Position numbers and translations under genes: made by a program | Assembly (NCBI RefSeq): GCF_015223195.1 | Contig: NZ_JADFUA010000009.1 | Coordinates: 62,001-126,000 of the forward strand | Reading direction: 5' to 3' | Length of the DNA stretch: 64,000 nucleotides | From: Chitinilyticum piscinae | GTDB taxonomy: Bacteria > Pseudomonadota > Gammaproteobacteria > Burkholderiales > Chitinibacteraceae | Shown: positions 35,368 through 43,602 of the stretch, piece by piece | Layout: every line of letters begins with the position of its first letter | Position numbering within the stretch: the stretch's first letter is position 1 | The notes under the pieces: generated by a model | What the model saw: the letters and a program-made list of their open reading frames with translations, nothing else | The model's database searches: none | What the model was told of the DNA's origin: nothing

Positions 35368-36165
35368 ATGTCCACCGGTTTGGCCCTCCCCTCGCCTGGG
35401 CTGCTCAGTTCGGTACTGGCTCGCGCCAATGCCGCGCGACTTTGTCCCGAACTGGGCTTTCATGATCCGATGGCCGAGCGCCTGGCGTACCGCTGGCGTG
35501 AACAGGCAAACACCATCAGTCATCGCCTGCGCGAAGTACGCCACTGCTGCCTCATCAGCGCCTGGCTGGATGCGCAAACCCGCCAGTTTCTCAATCAACA
35601 CCCGGACGCCCTGTGCATCAATCTGGGCGCGGGGCTGGATGCCTGCCACGCCCGACAGCCAGCCGGACTGGCGAGCCCTCTGGCTGACTGGATCGACGTG
35701 GATTTGCCGGACGTTACAGCCATCAAGGCTCGCCTGCTACTGCCGCGCCGCGGCTATAGCCTGGTCAGCGCCGATATCACCCGTAGCGGCTGGACTCGCC
35801 AGCTCCCCCCGGTGCGCAAGCGCGCGGTGCTGTTACGAGCCGAAGGTCTGTTCGGCCAATTGGAGCGCGCGCAACTCCTCAGGCTGCTTGATGAACTGAC
35901 ACACTGGAGCCAACAGGCCTGCGCTGTCTGGCTGATCTATGACTGGCAAAGCCGCTTAGCACGACTGGGGGGCCACGGCTGGCGGGCCACTGCAATCAAC
36001 GAGCTCAGCCGTGCGCGGCCGCAATGGCAGCGTCATGCCGATTTTGACATCATGGCTACCAGCGCATTCCCGCATCCGGGCAACTGGCTGCATAAGCATT
36101 GCCTAGGGCTACCGCTGCGTGGCTGCCAGACCCTGAGATACACCCACCCAGCCCATGCAAGATAG
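35368..36165 (+). CDS. SAM-dependent methyltransferase of the LCM / polyketide O-methyltransferase group
   Basis: 265 residues from the ATG at 35368 with AGGAG upstream. The SAM-binding motif INLGAGLDACHAR and the following acidic end of strand 2 (WIDVDLPDVTAIKARLL) are typical of the leucine carboxyl methyltransferase-like family. LLRAEGLFGQLERAQLLRLLDEL matches the 'AEGLLMYL' block that follows. The substrate is a small molecule or carboxyl group and cannot be read. The Fur-like site suggests expression under iron limitation. The gene is followed by a 47-nt element. Confidence 0.78.
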   Translation: MSTGLALPSPGLLSSVLARANAARLCPELGFHDPMAERLAYRWREQANTISHRLREVRHCCLISAWLDAQTRQFLNQHPDALCINLGAGLDACHARQPAGLASPLADWIDVDLPDVTAIKARLLLPRRGYSLVSADITRSGWTRQLPPVRKRAVLLRAEGLFGQLERAQLLRLLDELTHWSQQACAVWLIYDWQSRLARLGGHGWRATAINELSRARPQWQRHADFDIMATSAFPHPGNWLHKHCLGLPLRGCQTLRYTHPAHAR

Positions 36166-36172
36166 GCACCAT

Positions 36173-36219
36173 GGTATGGCCCGAAATCGCCCTCCATTCG
36201 GAGGATTTGGCCACATACC
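36173..36219. repeat. 47-nt GGTAT-N37-ATACC element, copy 5
   Basis: Exact GGTAT at 36173-36177 and exact ATACC at 36215-36219, total 47 nt. The inside folds into a long imperfect hairpin: GGTATGGCC with GGCCACATACC, AAAT with ATTT, and CCTCC-ATTC-GGAGG at the tip. It lies between converging genes and may act as a terminator, though it has no T run. Confidence 0.65.
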
Positions 36220-36273
36220 CACGGCAACCTAAAAGCGCCCGGGCGCAATACGGTGGGCCATCTGGCTCTGCAG

Positions 36274-36372
36274 TTATGGCATGCAAACAGCCAGAGCCGG
36301 CTCAGCCGTCAATAGCAGCGCGGCGGCGATCATCACACAGAGCCACTGGCTCTTCCGGATCCCCATGGACAT
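36274..36372 (-). CDS. Possible 32-residue secreted or membrane peptide
   Basis: ATG at 36372 with AAAGGAG six bases upstream. The translation is almost entirely a signal-peptide-like segment: MSMGIRKSQWLC, a hydrophobic core of Met/Ile/Ala/Leu, then EPALA followed by VCMP. If cleaved, only four residues would remain, so it may instead be a small membrane protein. It follows the Arg/Glu-rich secreted protein gene on the same strand by 72 bases. The strong ribosome-binding site is the main evidence. Confidence 0.4.
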   Translation of the reverse strand: MSMGIRKSQWLCVMIAAALLLTAEPALAVCMP

Positions 36373-36444
36373 GCGTTTCTCCTTTAGGTGTATGCGCCTT
36401 GCCGGCAGCGACTGACTGCACGACAAGAAGATGCCGGACATTGC

Positions 36445-36765
36445 TTAATCCCAACGGGATTTACGGATCTCGCGACGAATTTCCCGGCGTGCCTCGCGGC
36501 GCTCGGAGCGCACTTCCCGCTCAGCCTTGCGTTTGGCCGCACGGACTTCGCGAGCACCTTCGCGGATTGCCTGACGGCGCTCCCAGGCATTGTCGGCGTT
36601 GTAATAATCACGGGCGGCTTCGCGGCGTTCAGCCATGACTTCACGGGCACCATCCACCTTGGCCCGGTGCACTTCACGGGCACCCTCTCGGACTTCGGAG
36701 TGAATCCCGGCCATGGCCGGGGCAGCCAGCAGTGCAGCGGCCAGACAGATCAACAGTTGTTTCAT
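36445..36765 (-). CDS. Small secreted Arg/Glu-rich helical protein
   Basis: 106 residues from the ATG at 36765 with AGGAG upstream. A signal peptide (MKQLLICLAAALLAAPAMA) is followed by ~85 residues made almost only of Arg, Glu, Ala and Lys in short repeats (REGAREVHRAK, REGAREVRAAK, REVRSERREARREIRREIRK). These should form one long charged alpha-helix or coiled coil in the periplasm. The strong positive charge could suit binding to nucleic acid, lipopolysaccharide or peptidoglycan, but nothing shows which. No named family is recognised with confidence. Confidence 0.75.
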   Translation of the reverse strand: MKQLLICLAAALLAAPAMAGIHSEVREGAREVHRAKVDGAREVMAERREAARDYYNADNAWERRQAIREGAREVRAAKRKAEREVRSERREARREIRREIRKSRWD

Positions 36766-36834
36766 GATGGGCTCCTTGCAACATTCGGATTGCGATGGAA
36801 CCCATGCTAAGCGCATGAATGAAAATGCTTAATA

Positions 36835-36856
36835 GCGTGTGCGGTTTCGCACACGC
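36835..36856 (-). terminator. Hairpin after the Crp-type regulator gene
   Basis: Perfect stem GCGTGTGCG / CGCACACGC with loop GTTT, two bases past the regulator's stop codon. There is no T run on the minus strand, so termination is uncertain. Confidence 0.4.
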
Positions 36857-36858
36857 GC

Positions 36859-37572
36859 TCAGAACGCGTGCGGCAGCGGTTTAAGGATGAGAAAACGCCC
36901 GCGCTCGTCCTGGGTCAGGTAGCCGCCGCTGCGCAATTCTCCCAGCATGCGGTTGACCATCTCGCGCGACAGGCCGATGCGCGCCGCCAGCTCCTGCTGG
37001 CTGAGCGCCACCCCGCTGATGTCGTGCGAATTGCGTGCACGCCGGTCCAGCCGCACCAGCAGCCGGCGCAGGCGCTGATAGCCATTGCTCTGCCCCAGCA
37101 GATTGAGTGAATTGACCAGATGGTAGACCCCTTGCGCCAGCTCGCGCGCCACCGCCTCCCAGGCTGCGGGATGCGCGTCCAGTGCGCGGCGCAATGCCGT
37201 CAGCGGCAAGGTGAGATAGCGGCAGTCTTCCTGCACCACCAGATTGACCTGCGCGACCGGCTCGGTAAACAGAACATGCAATCCTGCAACCGCGCCGGCC
37301 GCCATATGGCCGTACAGATAGGCGCGCGGGCCATCGTCGGCGTTGGCGGTTGCCCGCACGACGCCACTGCTTAGCAGCAGCAGGCCGGTTATCGCATCGC
37401 CTTCCTGCCAGAGCAGTTCGCCTGCTCTGGCCGAATGCCAGTCCCCTTCCGCCAGCAGCGCAGCTCGAACATCCCCGGGAAAGGCATGCAGCAAGGGAAA
37501 AAGCAGCAGCAGCAGCGTGCTGTCGGTCTCTGCGCCTTCTGCGGCGTCCCCCGCCAGAAAATCAATGGCCAC
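36859..37572 (-). CDS. Crp/Fnr family transcription regulator 1
   Basis: About 237 residues if it starts at the GTG at 37572, which overlaps the end of the upstream membrane-protein gene; a longer frame reaches an ATG at 37608. No start has a good ribosome-binding site. The N-terminal ~150 residues form a cyclic-nucleotide-binding beta-barrel (ARAGELLWQEGDAITGLLLLSSGVVRA, YGHMAAGAVAGLHVLF). The Arg/Glu pair that holds cAMP in Crp is not evident, so the ligand is probably different. A winged helix-turn-helix follows (LSQQELAARIGLSREMVNRMLGEL). No Fnr-type cysteine cluster is seen. It is likely co-transcribed with the membrane protein upstream. Confidence 0.8.
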   Translation of the reverse strand: MAIDFLAGDAAEGAETDSTLLLLLFPLLHAFPGDVRAALLAEGDWHSARAGELLWQEGDAITGLLLLSSGVVRATANADDGPRAYLYGHMAAGAVAGLHVLFTEPVAQVNLVVQEDCRYLTLPLTALRRALDAHPAAWEAVARELAQGVYHLVNSLNLLGQSNGYQRLRRLLVRLDRRARNSHDISGVALSQQELAARIGLSREMVNRMLGELRSGGYLTQDERGRFLILKPLPHAF

Positions 37573-38098
37573 TGCTACGCACCCGGGCCAATACACGTTG
37601 CAAACCACCCGCCCCGAGAATCAGGGCCAACCCGACCAGCAATTCGACTGCCGAAGCGACCAGATTGCCATAAAGCTCGCTCGCCATTTCGATTGGCAAG
37701 GGCAGGCCCGGAGCCTGCTCGGCAAAGTAATTCAGGATGGCGCCGCGCTTGATCAGCCCGAAGACCAGATCAGACATTGCCCTTGAGAGCAGATAGATGC
37801 CCAGCAGACCAAGCAGGATACGCTCCAGAATTGCCGGCCAGTTGGGCGGCAATGACTGACCATCCCCGGCTGCAGGCAAGCCGCGCTGGCTGATGACACT
37901 CGGAAACAGAAACAAGCCCAAGCCTATCAGCAGCGGCAATGCGACCGGTAATAGGGCATTACCCACGAAAGCCAGTGGCGCATGCGGCAGCAAGCCAAGT
38001 GCCGCCTGGATGTAACTGGGCCACCAGGCTAATGCGGTCGTCATGATGAAGGCGCCCGAGAGGCGCACAATCAGGCGCGAGAGATCATGAAAATTCAT
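37562..38098 (-). CDS. Four-helix integral membrane protein of unknown function
   Basis: 178 residues from the ATG at 38098, GGAGG ten bases upstream. Four hydrophobic helices are visible, at ~12-28, ~38-68, ~92-112 and ~140-165. The loop between helices 3 and 4 carries AMSDLVFGLIKRGAILNYFAEQ. There is no known motif. Its stop overlaps the possible start of the Crp-type gene, so the regulator may control or respond to whatever this protein does. Confidence 0.65.
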   Translation of the reverse strand: MNFHDLSRLIVRLSGAFIMTTALAWWPSYIQAALGLLPHAPLAFVGNALLPVALPLLIGLGLFLFPSVISQRGLPAAGDGQSLPPNWPAILERILLGLLGIYLLSRAMSDLVFGLIKRGAILNYFAEQAPGLPLPIEMASELYGNLVASAVELLVGLALILGAGGLQRVLARVRSSGH

Positions 38099-38158
38099 AG
38101 CCGCTACACCTCCAAGCAAGACGAAGCCTGACTTAAACAGACCGCATGAAGAAAGACA

Positions 38159-38186
38159 AGAAAAAGCCCCGCTGCGCGGGGCTTGC
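38159..38186 (-). terminator. Terminator of argJ
   Basis: Stem AAGCCCCGC / GCGGGGCTT with loop TGC; on the minus strand it is followed by TTTTCTTG. It lies 20-45 bases past the argJ stop. Confidence 0.85.
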
Positions 38187-38203
38187 TGGCAACACCGTGT
38201 CGC

Positions 38204-39430
38204 TCAGCTACGATAATCGGCGTTGATCTTCACATAGTCGTAGCTGAAGTCGCAGGTCCACACAGTCGCCGCCACGTCGCCGCGGTTCAGCTTCACCGTT
38301 ACCGCAATTTCCGGCTCGTTCATCACGCGCTGGCCCTGTTCTTCGGTGTAGCTGGCCGCGCGGCCGCCCTTCTCGGCCACCAGCACGTCACCCAGCCACA
38401 CCTCCAGCGTATCGACATCCAGCTCGACCGGCGAGTAGCCAATCGCCGCCAGAATGCGGCCCAGATTGGGGTCGGACGCGAACATCGCGGTCTTGATCAA
38501 GGGCGAGCGGGCAATCGCGTAGCCGACGTCCTTGCACTCGTCCCACGTTTTGCCGCCTTCGACGTTGATGGTGATGAACTTGGTCGCGCCTTCGCCATCG
38601 CGCACGATGTATTGCGCCAGTTGCTGGCTGATTTCCAGCACGGCATCGCGCAGCGCGGCGAAATCGGCGTGGTTTTCCGAATCGATTTCGGCATTGCCGG
38701 CCTGGCCGGTCGCCATCAGGATGTAGCTGTCGTTGGTCGACATGTCGCCATCCACCGTAATGCAGTTGAACGAACGGTCGGTCGCCCAGCGCAACAAGGA
38801 TTCCAGCACCGGCTGCGCCACGGCGGCATCGGTGGCCAGATAGCCCAGCATGGTCGCCATGTTCGGGTGGATCATGCCGCTGCCCTTGCTGATGCCGGTC
38901 AGTGTTACGGTCTTGCCGCCCAGCACGATCTGCTTCGATGCCGCCTTGGGAACGATGTCGGTCGTCATGATGGCATTGGCTGCATCGGCCCAGTTGGCCG
39001 GCTTGAGGTCGCCAATTGCTGCGGGCAGCGCACCGATGATCTTGTCCGCCGGCAGCGGCTCCAGAATCACGCCGGTGGAAAACGGCAGCACCTGCGCCGG
39101 TGCCACGCCCAGCAGCTCGGCCAGTGCGAAGCACACCGACTTGGCGCGCTCGTGGCCATCCAGGCCGGTGCCGGCATTGGCGTTGCCGGTATTCACCACC
39201 AGCGCGCGCATGTCGGCGCGATCAGCAAGATGCATCTGGCAGATGCGCACCGGCGCGGCGCAGAACTTGTTGCGGGTAAACACGCCCGCCACGCGGGTGC
39301 CTTCGGCCAGCCGCATCACCAGCACATCGCGACGCCCGGGCTTCTTGATGCCTGCCGAAGCAATCCCCAGCTCGACCCCGGCAACGGGATGCAGGGTCAG
39401 CGATTCAAGCGAAGGAACATTTACGGGCAT
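38204..39430 (-). CDS. argJ: Bifunctional glutamate N-acetyltransferase / amino-acid acetyltransferase
   Basis: 408 residues from the ATG at 39430 with GGAG upstream. ArgJ moves the acetyl group from N-acetylornithine to glutamate, the cyclic arginine route. The precursor cuts itself before the Thr of [13 protein letters not shown], which becomes the new N-terminal nucleophile; [14 protein letters not shown] is intact here. Other family blocks: NTGNANAGTG near the N terminus, [21 protein letters not shown], and [14 protein letters not shown]. Length and motifs are standard. It is monocistronic, divergent from the SLATT-like gene. Confidence 0.96.
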   Translation of the reverse strand: MPVNVPSLESLTLHPVAGVELGIASAGIKKPGRRDVLVMRLAEGTRVAGVFTRNKFCAAPVRICQMHLADRADMRALVVNTGNANAGTGLDGHERAKSVCFALAELLGVAPAQVLPFSTGVILEPLPADKIIGALPAAIGDLKPANWADAANAIMTTDIVPKAASKQIVLGGKTVTLTGISKGSGMIHPNMATMLGYLATDAAVAQPVLESLLRWATDRSFNCITVDGDMSTNDSYILMATGQAGNAEIDSENHADFAALRDAVLEISQQLAQYIVRDGEGATKFITINVEGGKTWDECKDVGYAIARSPLIKTAMFASDPNLGRILAAIGYSPVELDVDTLEVWLGDVLVAEKGGRAASYTEEQGQRVMNEPEIAVTVKLNRGDVAATVWTCDFSYDYVKINADYRS

Positions 39431-39588
39431 GGCAGGCTCCAGAAAAGCGGCAAAAGAAACGATTGTAACGCGGGTGGATGACAAGGGGCAGTCCGCCCGA
39501 TGCGTCATGGCAACACTGGGCGTTCGGCACAGCGGCTCAAGTCGGTCGAGCCGGATATGATGCGGAACATTTTCTTGGTGGATACGCG

Positions 39589-40065
39589 ATGCACAACGAT
39601 CTCCTGCAGCACATCGAACAGCAGCACCCCGACAGTCGCGTGCGTTTTCTGCTGGCGCGCATCAACCACTTCGAGCACTACGCCTCGCTGAAAAGCAAGA
39701 AACTCAAACGCATCACCTACGTGCTGCGCTTCTCTCTGCTTGGGCTTGCAGCGATCTCCACCATCGTGCTGGGGCTGGATGTGGCCGGGCTGGCGCCGTA
39801 CGCCAAGAACATCGCGCTGGTGCTCGGTGCGGTGATGACGTTTCTGGGAGGCGTCAGCAGCTTTCTCAACATCGAGGAATACTGGATGCGCCACAACACC
39901 ATCCACCTGCGCCTGAAGGCGCTACGCGACCGGCTGGCCTTCCAGTGCAGCAATCTGCAGCTGATCGAGGACGAGGCGCTCAATGCCATTCTCAGCGAAT
40001 ACCACGCGATCACCGAGAGCAACATCAAATACTGGCAGGATGCCATTGCCGAGCAGAAAGCCTAG
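39589..40065 (+). CDS. SLATT-like two-helix membrane protein
   Basis: 158 residues from the ATG at 39589; a longer frame begins in the argJ leader and lacks a ribosome-binding site. A charged N-terminal helix with [30 protein letters not shown] is followed by two close membrane helices (~49-66 and ~75-93). A long C-terminal helix carries [24 protein letters not shown]. This matches the SLATT/DUF4231 pattern, a family proposed to act as membrane effectors in nucleotide-signalled defence. No nucleotidyltransferase partner lies next to it, so the role is open. The stop codon TAG touches a degenerate 47-nt element. Confidence 0.65.
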   Translation: MHNDLLQHIEQQHPDSRVRFLLARINHFEHYASLKSKKLKRITYVLRFSLLGLAAISTIVLGLDVAGLAPYAKNIALVLGAVMTFLGGVSSFLNIEEYWMRHNTIHLRLKALRDRLAFQCSNLQLIEDEALNAILSEYHAITESNIKYWQDAIAEQKA

Positions 40066-40111
40066 GTATTACAACGTAAGCCAATCTATACATAGCCCAC
40101 CAGGCATTACA
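40065..40111. repeat. Degenerate 47-nt element
   Basis: Exact GGTAT at 40065-40069, but the expected right end at 40107-40111 reads TTACA, two mismatches. It contains TATACATA, as does the exact copy at 46837-46883. It lies at a convergent gene junction like most other copies. I treat it as a doubtful member. Confidence 0.3.
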
Positions 40112-40126
40112 GTAGCAGGTATATCA

Positions 40127-40285
40127 TCAGACTGCCGCATCCAGCGCCCGCCGCATGCGGGCATTGTCAAGCCTGTGCCCGCGGCACTGCACGCGCTGAC
40201 TCTGCTCGATCACAAAACCATGCCAAAGAAAGACTACCCGGCTCTCAAGGTTGTCTGATTGGGGATACGATTCGTCATACGCCTG
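40127..40285 (-). pseudogene. Fragment of a GNAT acetyltransferase C terminus
   Basis: About 82 bases (40152-40233) match the 3' end of the GNAT gene at 41635 with about 84% identity by my count. They keep the frame: HGFVIEQ...RVQCRG...DNARMR. The N-terminal three quarters of the gene are missing. The frame is closed upstream by the stop of the neighbouring hypothetical gene and ends at 40127. It is a decayed partial duplicate. Confidence 0.7.
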
Positions 40286-40855
40286 TCAGATCAGCCGAAG
40301 CGTAGGGCCATTGGACTTAAGGAACCATTGATGAGTGCGTGCCTGAACCTGCATGTCGGGGCCGATGCGGTAACCATTCACGGGGCGCCCACCTGTAGTC
40401 TGGAGCTTGGCAGGCAGAGTACACTTGGTCAGCAGACTAAACATCGATTTAACCTGTGCAGCCATGATGGCTTGCTGTTGCTCGTCGCCATCCTGCTTAT
40501 TCCAGCGCACAGCCATATCCCCATACCCAACGAGTACCCCATCTGGCGGGTAGACGAAATCGGGGGAATAGTTATCTTTGTGATTGGCTGTGGATTGTCG
40601 ATTACCGGCAATATGTCGCTCAGGATCGTGAAAAGAAACCGAGCCCAGCGCCAAGTGGCAGTAAGCACTGCCCGTGCCGTAATCCAGTGCTTCAATCAGG
40701 GAAGGAAAGTTGCGGGACGAATTCAAGTGATGCGGGGAGAGCAGCGAGGCGCTCCAAGGCAAATCCAGCTGCTGCAGCGCTGTACTGAACTGAACGATAT
40801 CGCGCTCGCTCATCCAGAAGAGGCATTGTCTGGATATTTGCCCTTGTTCCCACAT
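40286..40855 (-). CDS. Hypothetical accessory protein
   Basis: 189 residues from the ATG at 40855; the frame stays open to an ATG at 40921, but that would overlap the divergent gene. No ribosome-binding site is convincing. No signal peptide or membrane helix. Segments: MSERDIVQFSTALQQLDLPW, GTGSAYCHLALGSVSFHDPE, and DFVYPPDGVLVGYGDMAVRWNK. Base composition is less GC-rich than the neighbouring core genes. It lies between two copies of a GNAT 3' end, a sign of acquired or rearranged DNA. No family is recognised; it may not be a gene. Confidence 0.45.
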   Translation of the reverse strand: MWEQGQISRQCLFWMSERDIVQFSTALQQLDLPWSASLLSPHHLNSSRNFPSLIEALDYGTGSAYCHLALGSVSFHDPERHIAGNRQSTANHKDNYSPDFVYPPDGVLVGYGDMAVRWNKQDGDEQQQAIMAAQVKSMFSLLTKCTLPAKLQTTGGRPVNGYRIGPDMQVQARTHQWFLKSNGPTLRLI

Positions 40856-40896
40856 GGCCACTGTCGTGCTTGCTGAAAAGTAATGGCACGCATGGT

Positions 40897-41190
40897 ATGC
40901 CAGAGCCTTGCCACGAATCAACGGACTATGTCAGGCGCGTCCACCACAAAGCATCTATTTTCGAGAACCCCTGCAACGTGACAATCAGCAACTACGAGTA
41001 TTTCTATTCGCCGTTCGAAGCAGATGGGCAGCTGTCTGACGATGAGTTTTCCCAACTCAATACCGCTGCCCGCGTTTACTCCCAGTTTTTTGGCAGCCTG
41101 CCCGATGCCCCGCCCTATAGCGTCAGCAATATGGGCGCATTCATGTCTGTGGCTGAAGCGAGAAACTGGGCGCAGAAGCACCTACCCTAA
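40897..41190 (+). CDS. Hypothetical accessory protein
   Basis: 97 residues from the ATG at 40897 (a TTG at 40870 extends it). No clear ribosome-binding site. The sequence is polar, with NYEYFYSPFEADGQLSDDEFSQLNTAARVYSQFFGS and a C-terminal helix SVAEARNWAQKHLP. Amino-acid composition is normal for a soluble protein, unlike shadow frames. No family is recognised. It is divergent from the previous gene and co-directional with the next. Confidence 0.45.
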   Translation: MPEPCHESTDYVRRVHHKASIFENPCNVTISNYEYFYSPFEADGQLSDDEFSQLNTAARVYSQFFGSLPDAPPYSVSNMGAFMSVAEARNWAQKHLP

Positions 41191-41215
41191 TCGAGGGCTG
41201 GCAGTAATCGGTACC

Positions 41216-41593
41216 ATGAATCCTATGCAAATACTCATTTCTCTCCTGCAAACCCTCAGAGACTGGCTCTGGTCCGAGTACTCGCTCGACATTGCCCTGC
41301 ACGATGAAACCACCTTGCAGATCCAGGCAGGCAGCCGGTTGATTGAGTTCACGTTGCGCAGTCGCAGCGTATGGAAGGCAAGTCGCCGACTGGCCAGGTT
41401 TCACGATATTCGTTCGATTGATCTGACGCATTACGCCGCCACCAGCGACAGGCCTGAGTACTGGAAAGTATCCCTGAAACTCAATGGCTGGTTCAGATCA
41501 GTGCTGATAGGCAAATCATTGAGCGATGTCGATGCCTCCATTGCCGCCGCCCGGATCAGCGCAGTCACCGGGAAGCCGGTGCGCTCCCTATGA
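41216..41593 (+). CDS. Hypothetical protein
   Basis: 125 residues from the ATG at 41216, with a second ATG nine bases later. A hydrophobic/amphipathic N-terminal helix (MQILISLLQTLRDWLW) is followed by a beta-rich part (LDIALHDETTLQIQAGSRLIEFTLR), then FHDIRSIDLTHYAA and EYWKVSLKLNGWFRSVLIGKSLSDVDASIAAARIS. The pattern resembles small PH-like or YdbT/DUF304-type membrane-proximal domains, but this is a weak impression. It lies 25 bases after the previous gene. Confidence 0.55.
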   Translation: MNPMQILISLLQTLRDWLWSEYSLDIALHDETTLQIQAGSRLIEFTLRSRSVWKASRRLARFHDIRSIDLTHYAATSDRPEYWKVSLKLNGWFRSVLIGKSLSDVDASIAAARISAVTGKPVRSL

Positions 41594-41634
41594 AGTTCTG
41601 CCAGCCGGCGCTGCTGCAGCCAGCTAAGGCACGC

Positions 41635-42120
41635 TTAGCAGCTCGTTCCCAGTGTTAACCGCATTCGGGCATTGTCGAACCACTGCCCACGGCACTGCAC
41701 GCGCAGCGCCTGCTCGATCACGAAACCATGCCGCAGAAAGAAAGGCTGCGCGCTCAGGCTGACTTCGCTATATACATCAGCCAGTTTCATGACAGAGGCT
41801 TTTGCTATCAGAGCCTGCAGCAGCATACCCCCATAACCCCTGCCCTGCTGCTGGCCGTGCACATAGAAGCAGTCGATCTGTCCGTCGGCCTGCAGATCGG
41901 CAAACGCGACGACTTCGCCAGCCACGTCAATCACCAGCGGTTGCAGGGCGAGGATGCGCGCATGCCAGTCCGGCGCATCCAGCGTTGCCGGCGCCCAGGC
42001 CGCGCACTGCGCGGGGGTGTAGTCGCGGCTGCACACCTGATGCACGGCCGAGTAAAAGACGGCGAACAGTGCGGGGCCTTCGTCAGCGCCGGCCTGACGG
42101 ATGCGCGGCTCACACGCCAT
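41635..42120 (-). CDS. GNAT family N-acetyltransferase
   Basis: 161 residues from the ATG at 42120, overlapping the upstream gene by 11 bases. A much longer open frame upstream is the shadow of that gene. The acetyl-CoA motif is visible as DCFYVHGQQQGRGYGGMLLQAL (Q/RxxGxG/A). It is followed by YSEVSLSAQPFFLRHGFVIEQ, the usual GNAT strand-turn before the last strands. It should transfer an acetyl group from acetyl-CoA to an amine or a protein; the substrate is unknown. A partial copy of its 3' end lies at 40152-40233. Confidence 0.85.
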   Translation of the reverse strand: MACEPRIRQAGADEGPALFAVFYSAVHQVCSRDYTPAQCAAWAPATLDAPDWHARILALQPLVIDVAGEVVAFADLQADGQIDCFYVHGQQQGRGYGGMLLQALIAKASVMKLADVYSEVSLSAQPFFLRHGFVIEQALRVQCRGQWFDNARMRLTLGTSC

Positions 42121-42565
42121 GGTAATAGCTGAGTATCCAGCGCCGCGCCGCTGGCGAGGGGTCTTGGGCCGGACGAGCCGGCCAGGCCTGCAGGGCTCGT
42201 GAACGATAGGTGCAGGCCTGCCCGGGCTCGGGTTCAAGCCCGCGCCCCATCTGACCAAAGAAAAGAATCTGCTGCCGCAGCTGCGCTTCGCGCAGCACCT
42301 GCAGAGCCTCGGCATGAGCCACAGAATTAACTGAGGCAGGCCAGCGCTTGCCTGACCACCAGCCCCATGGCTCGAAACGGCTAAGGATGGTGAGCCGCGG
42401 ACAATCGCCACTAACCACGCCAGTGGCCGTCGTGTGCCCTTGCAGCACGATGCGGTGCTCCTCGCCACTCTGGGACAGCGCCAGCACCCGGTAATACGCG
42501 CCATCGCCGCCGGCGTGCGCCAGTGCGCTCAGGCCAAGGAGCAAGCCAGCAAGCTGCCTGCGCAT
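42110..42565 (-). CDS. Secreted hypothetical protein
   Basis: 151 residues. Signal peptide MRRQLAGLLLGLSALAHA, then a mature beta-rich domain (DGAYYRVLALSQSGEEHRIVLQG, SGDCPRLTILSRFEPWGWWSGKRWP) with two cysteines. The start overlaps the mutY stop (TGATG) and the end overlaps the GNAT start, so all three are translated as one unit. No family is recognised. Confidence 0.7.
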   Translation of the reverse strand: MRRQLAGLLLGLSALAHAGGDGAYYRVLALSQSGEEHRIVLQGHTTATGVVSGDCPRLTILSRFEPWGWWSGKRWPASVNSVAHAEALQVLREAQLRQQILFFGQMGRGLEPEPGQACTYRSRALQAWPARPAQDPSPAARRWILSYYHGV

Positions 42566-43602
42566 CAGCGCTCCAGCAGACTGCGCAAGGGCTTGGGGAT
42601 GCCGGCCGCCAGCGCATCAGGGATCGCAAACCACTGCAGTCCAGCCTCGCGCGCCTGCGGGATTTCGCGCAGCAGGGTAGCGTATTGCGGGGTGATGGTC
42701 AGGCGGTAGTGGCTGAAGACGTGGACGAAGTCCTCGCCGGTTTCATCCAGCTCGATTTCGCAGCCCAGCTGTGCTCGCGCGTCGGCTACAGCCGCCAGCG
42801 TGCTCGGCACTTCGGGCAGGCACCACAGCCCACCCCAGATGCCGTTGGGCGGGCGCTGCTGCAGCAGGATGCGGCCAGCTCCATCGCGGATCAGCAGCAT
42901 GACGGTGGTTTTGCTCGGGATGATTTTTTTGGGCTTGGGCGTCGGCAGCTCGGCTTGCCGGCCGTCGCGCTTTGCCACGCAATCGTCCTGCAGCGGGCAG
43001 GCGAGGCAGGCCGGTTTTTTCGGCGTGCAGACGGTGGCGCCCAGATCCATCTGCGCCTGCGTGTAGGCTGGCATGTCGGGGCCATCGGGCAGCAGCGATT
43101 CGGCCAGCGCCCACAGCTGCTTCTCGATAGCCTTCTGCGCCACCAGCCCGTCGATGCCGGCCCAGCGCGCCAGCACGCGCTTGACGTTGCCATCCAGAAT
43201 CGCTGCGCGGGTGTTGAAGCTGAAGGCGGCAATCGCGGCGGCAGTCGAGGCACCAATGCCGGGCAGCTCGCTGATTGCGGCGGGGCTGCGCGGGAATGCC
43301 CCGCCATGGCGTTCAATCACCGCCTGCGCGGCCTTGTGCAGGTTGCGCGCGCGGGTGTAGTAGCCCAGCCCGCTCCACAGTGCCAGCACGTCGTCCACCG
43401 GGGCGGCAGCGAGGCTGGCGACATCGGGAAAGCGTTCCAGAAAGCGCTGGTAATACGGAATGACGGTGATCACCTGCGTCTGCTGCAGCATGATTTCCGA
43501 CAGCCACACGCGGTAGGGGTCACTCACCTGCCAGGGCAGGTCATGGCGGCCGTGCGTAGCGTGCCAGTCCAGCAGCCTTCGGGAAAAGGGGGCGGCCGAC
43601 AT
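42565..43602 (-). CDS. mutY: A/G-specific adenine DNA glycosylase
   Basis: 345 residues. MutY removes adenine paired with 8-oxoguanine. Catalytic Glu36 lies in SEIMLQQTQV, the helix-hairpin-helix ELPGIGASTAAAI at 112-124 and catalytic Asp137 in ILDGNVKRVL. The [4Fe-4S] ligands C192-X6-C-X2-C-X5-C are intact. The C-terminal Nudix-like domain (from ~230) that recognises oxoG has LLQQRPPNGIWGGLWCLPE. The start overlaps the AsmA stop (TGATG). Confidence 0.96.
   Translation of the reverse strand: MSAAPFSRRLLDWHATHGRHDLPWQVSDPYRVWLSEIMLQQTQVITVIPYYQRFLERFPDVASLAAAPVDDVLALWSGLGYYTRARNLHKAAQAVIERHGGAFPRSPAAISELPGIGASTAAAIAAFSFNTRAAILDGNVKRVLARWAGIDGLVAQKAIEKQLWALAESLLPDGPDMPAYTQAQMDLGATVCTPKKPACLACPLQDDCVAKRDGRQAELPTPKPKKIIPSKTTVMLLIRDGAGRILLQQRPPNGIWGGLWCLPEVPSTLAAVADARAQLGCEIELDETGEDFVHVFSHYRLTITPQYATLLREIPQAREAGLQWFAIPDALAAGIPKPLRSLLER

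Noticed and set aside
40259-40876. Plus-strand ORF of 205 codons opposite the accessory gene at 40286
   Set aside because: Its composition (many His, Arg and Cys) is that of a shadow frame. The minus-strand reading is the better candidate, though itself uncertain.
42121-42504. N-terminal extension of the GNAT protein
   Set aside because: It overlaps the secreted protein gene almost fully and has no GNAT-like sequence.
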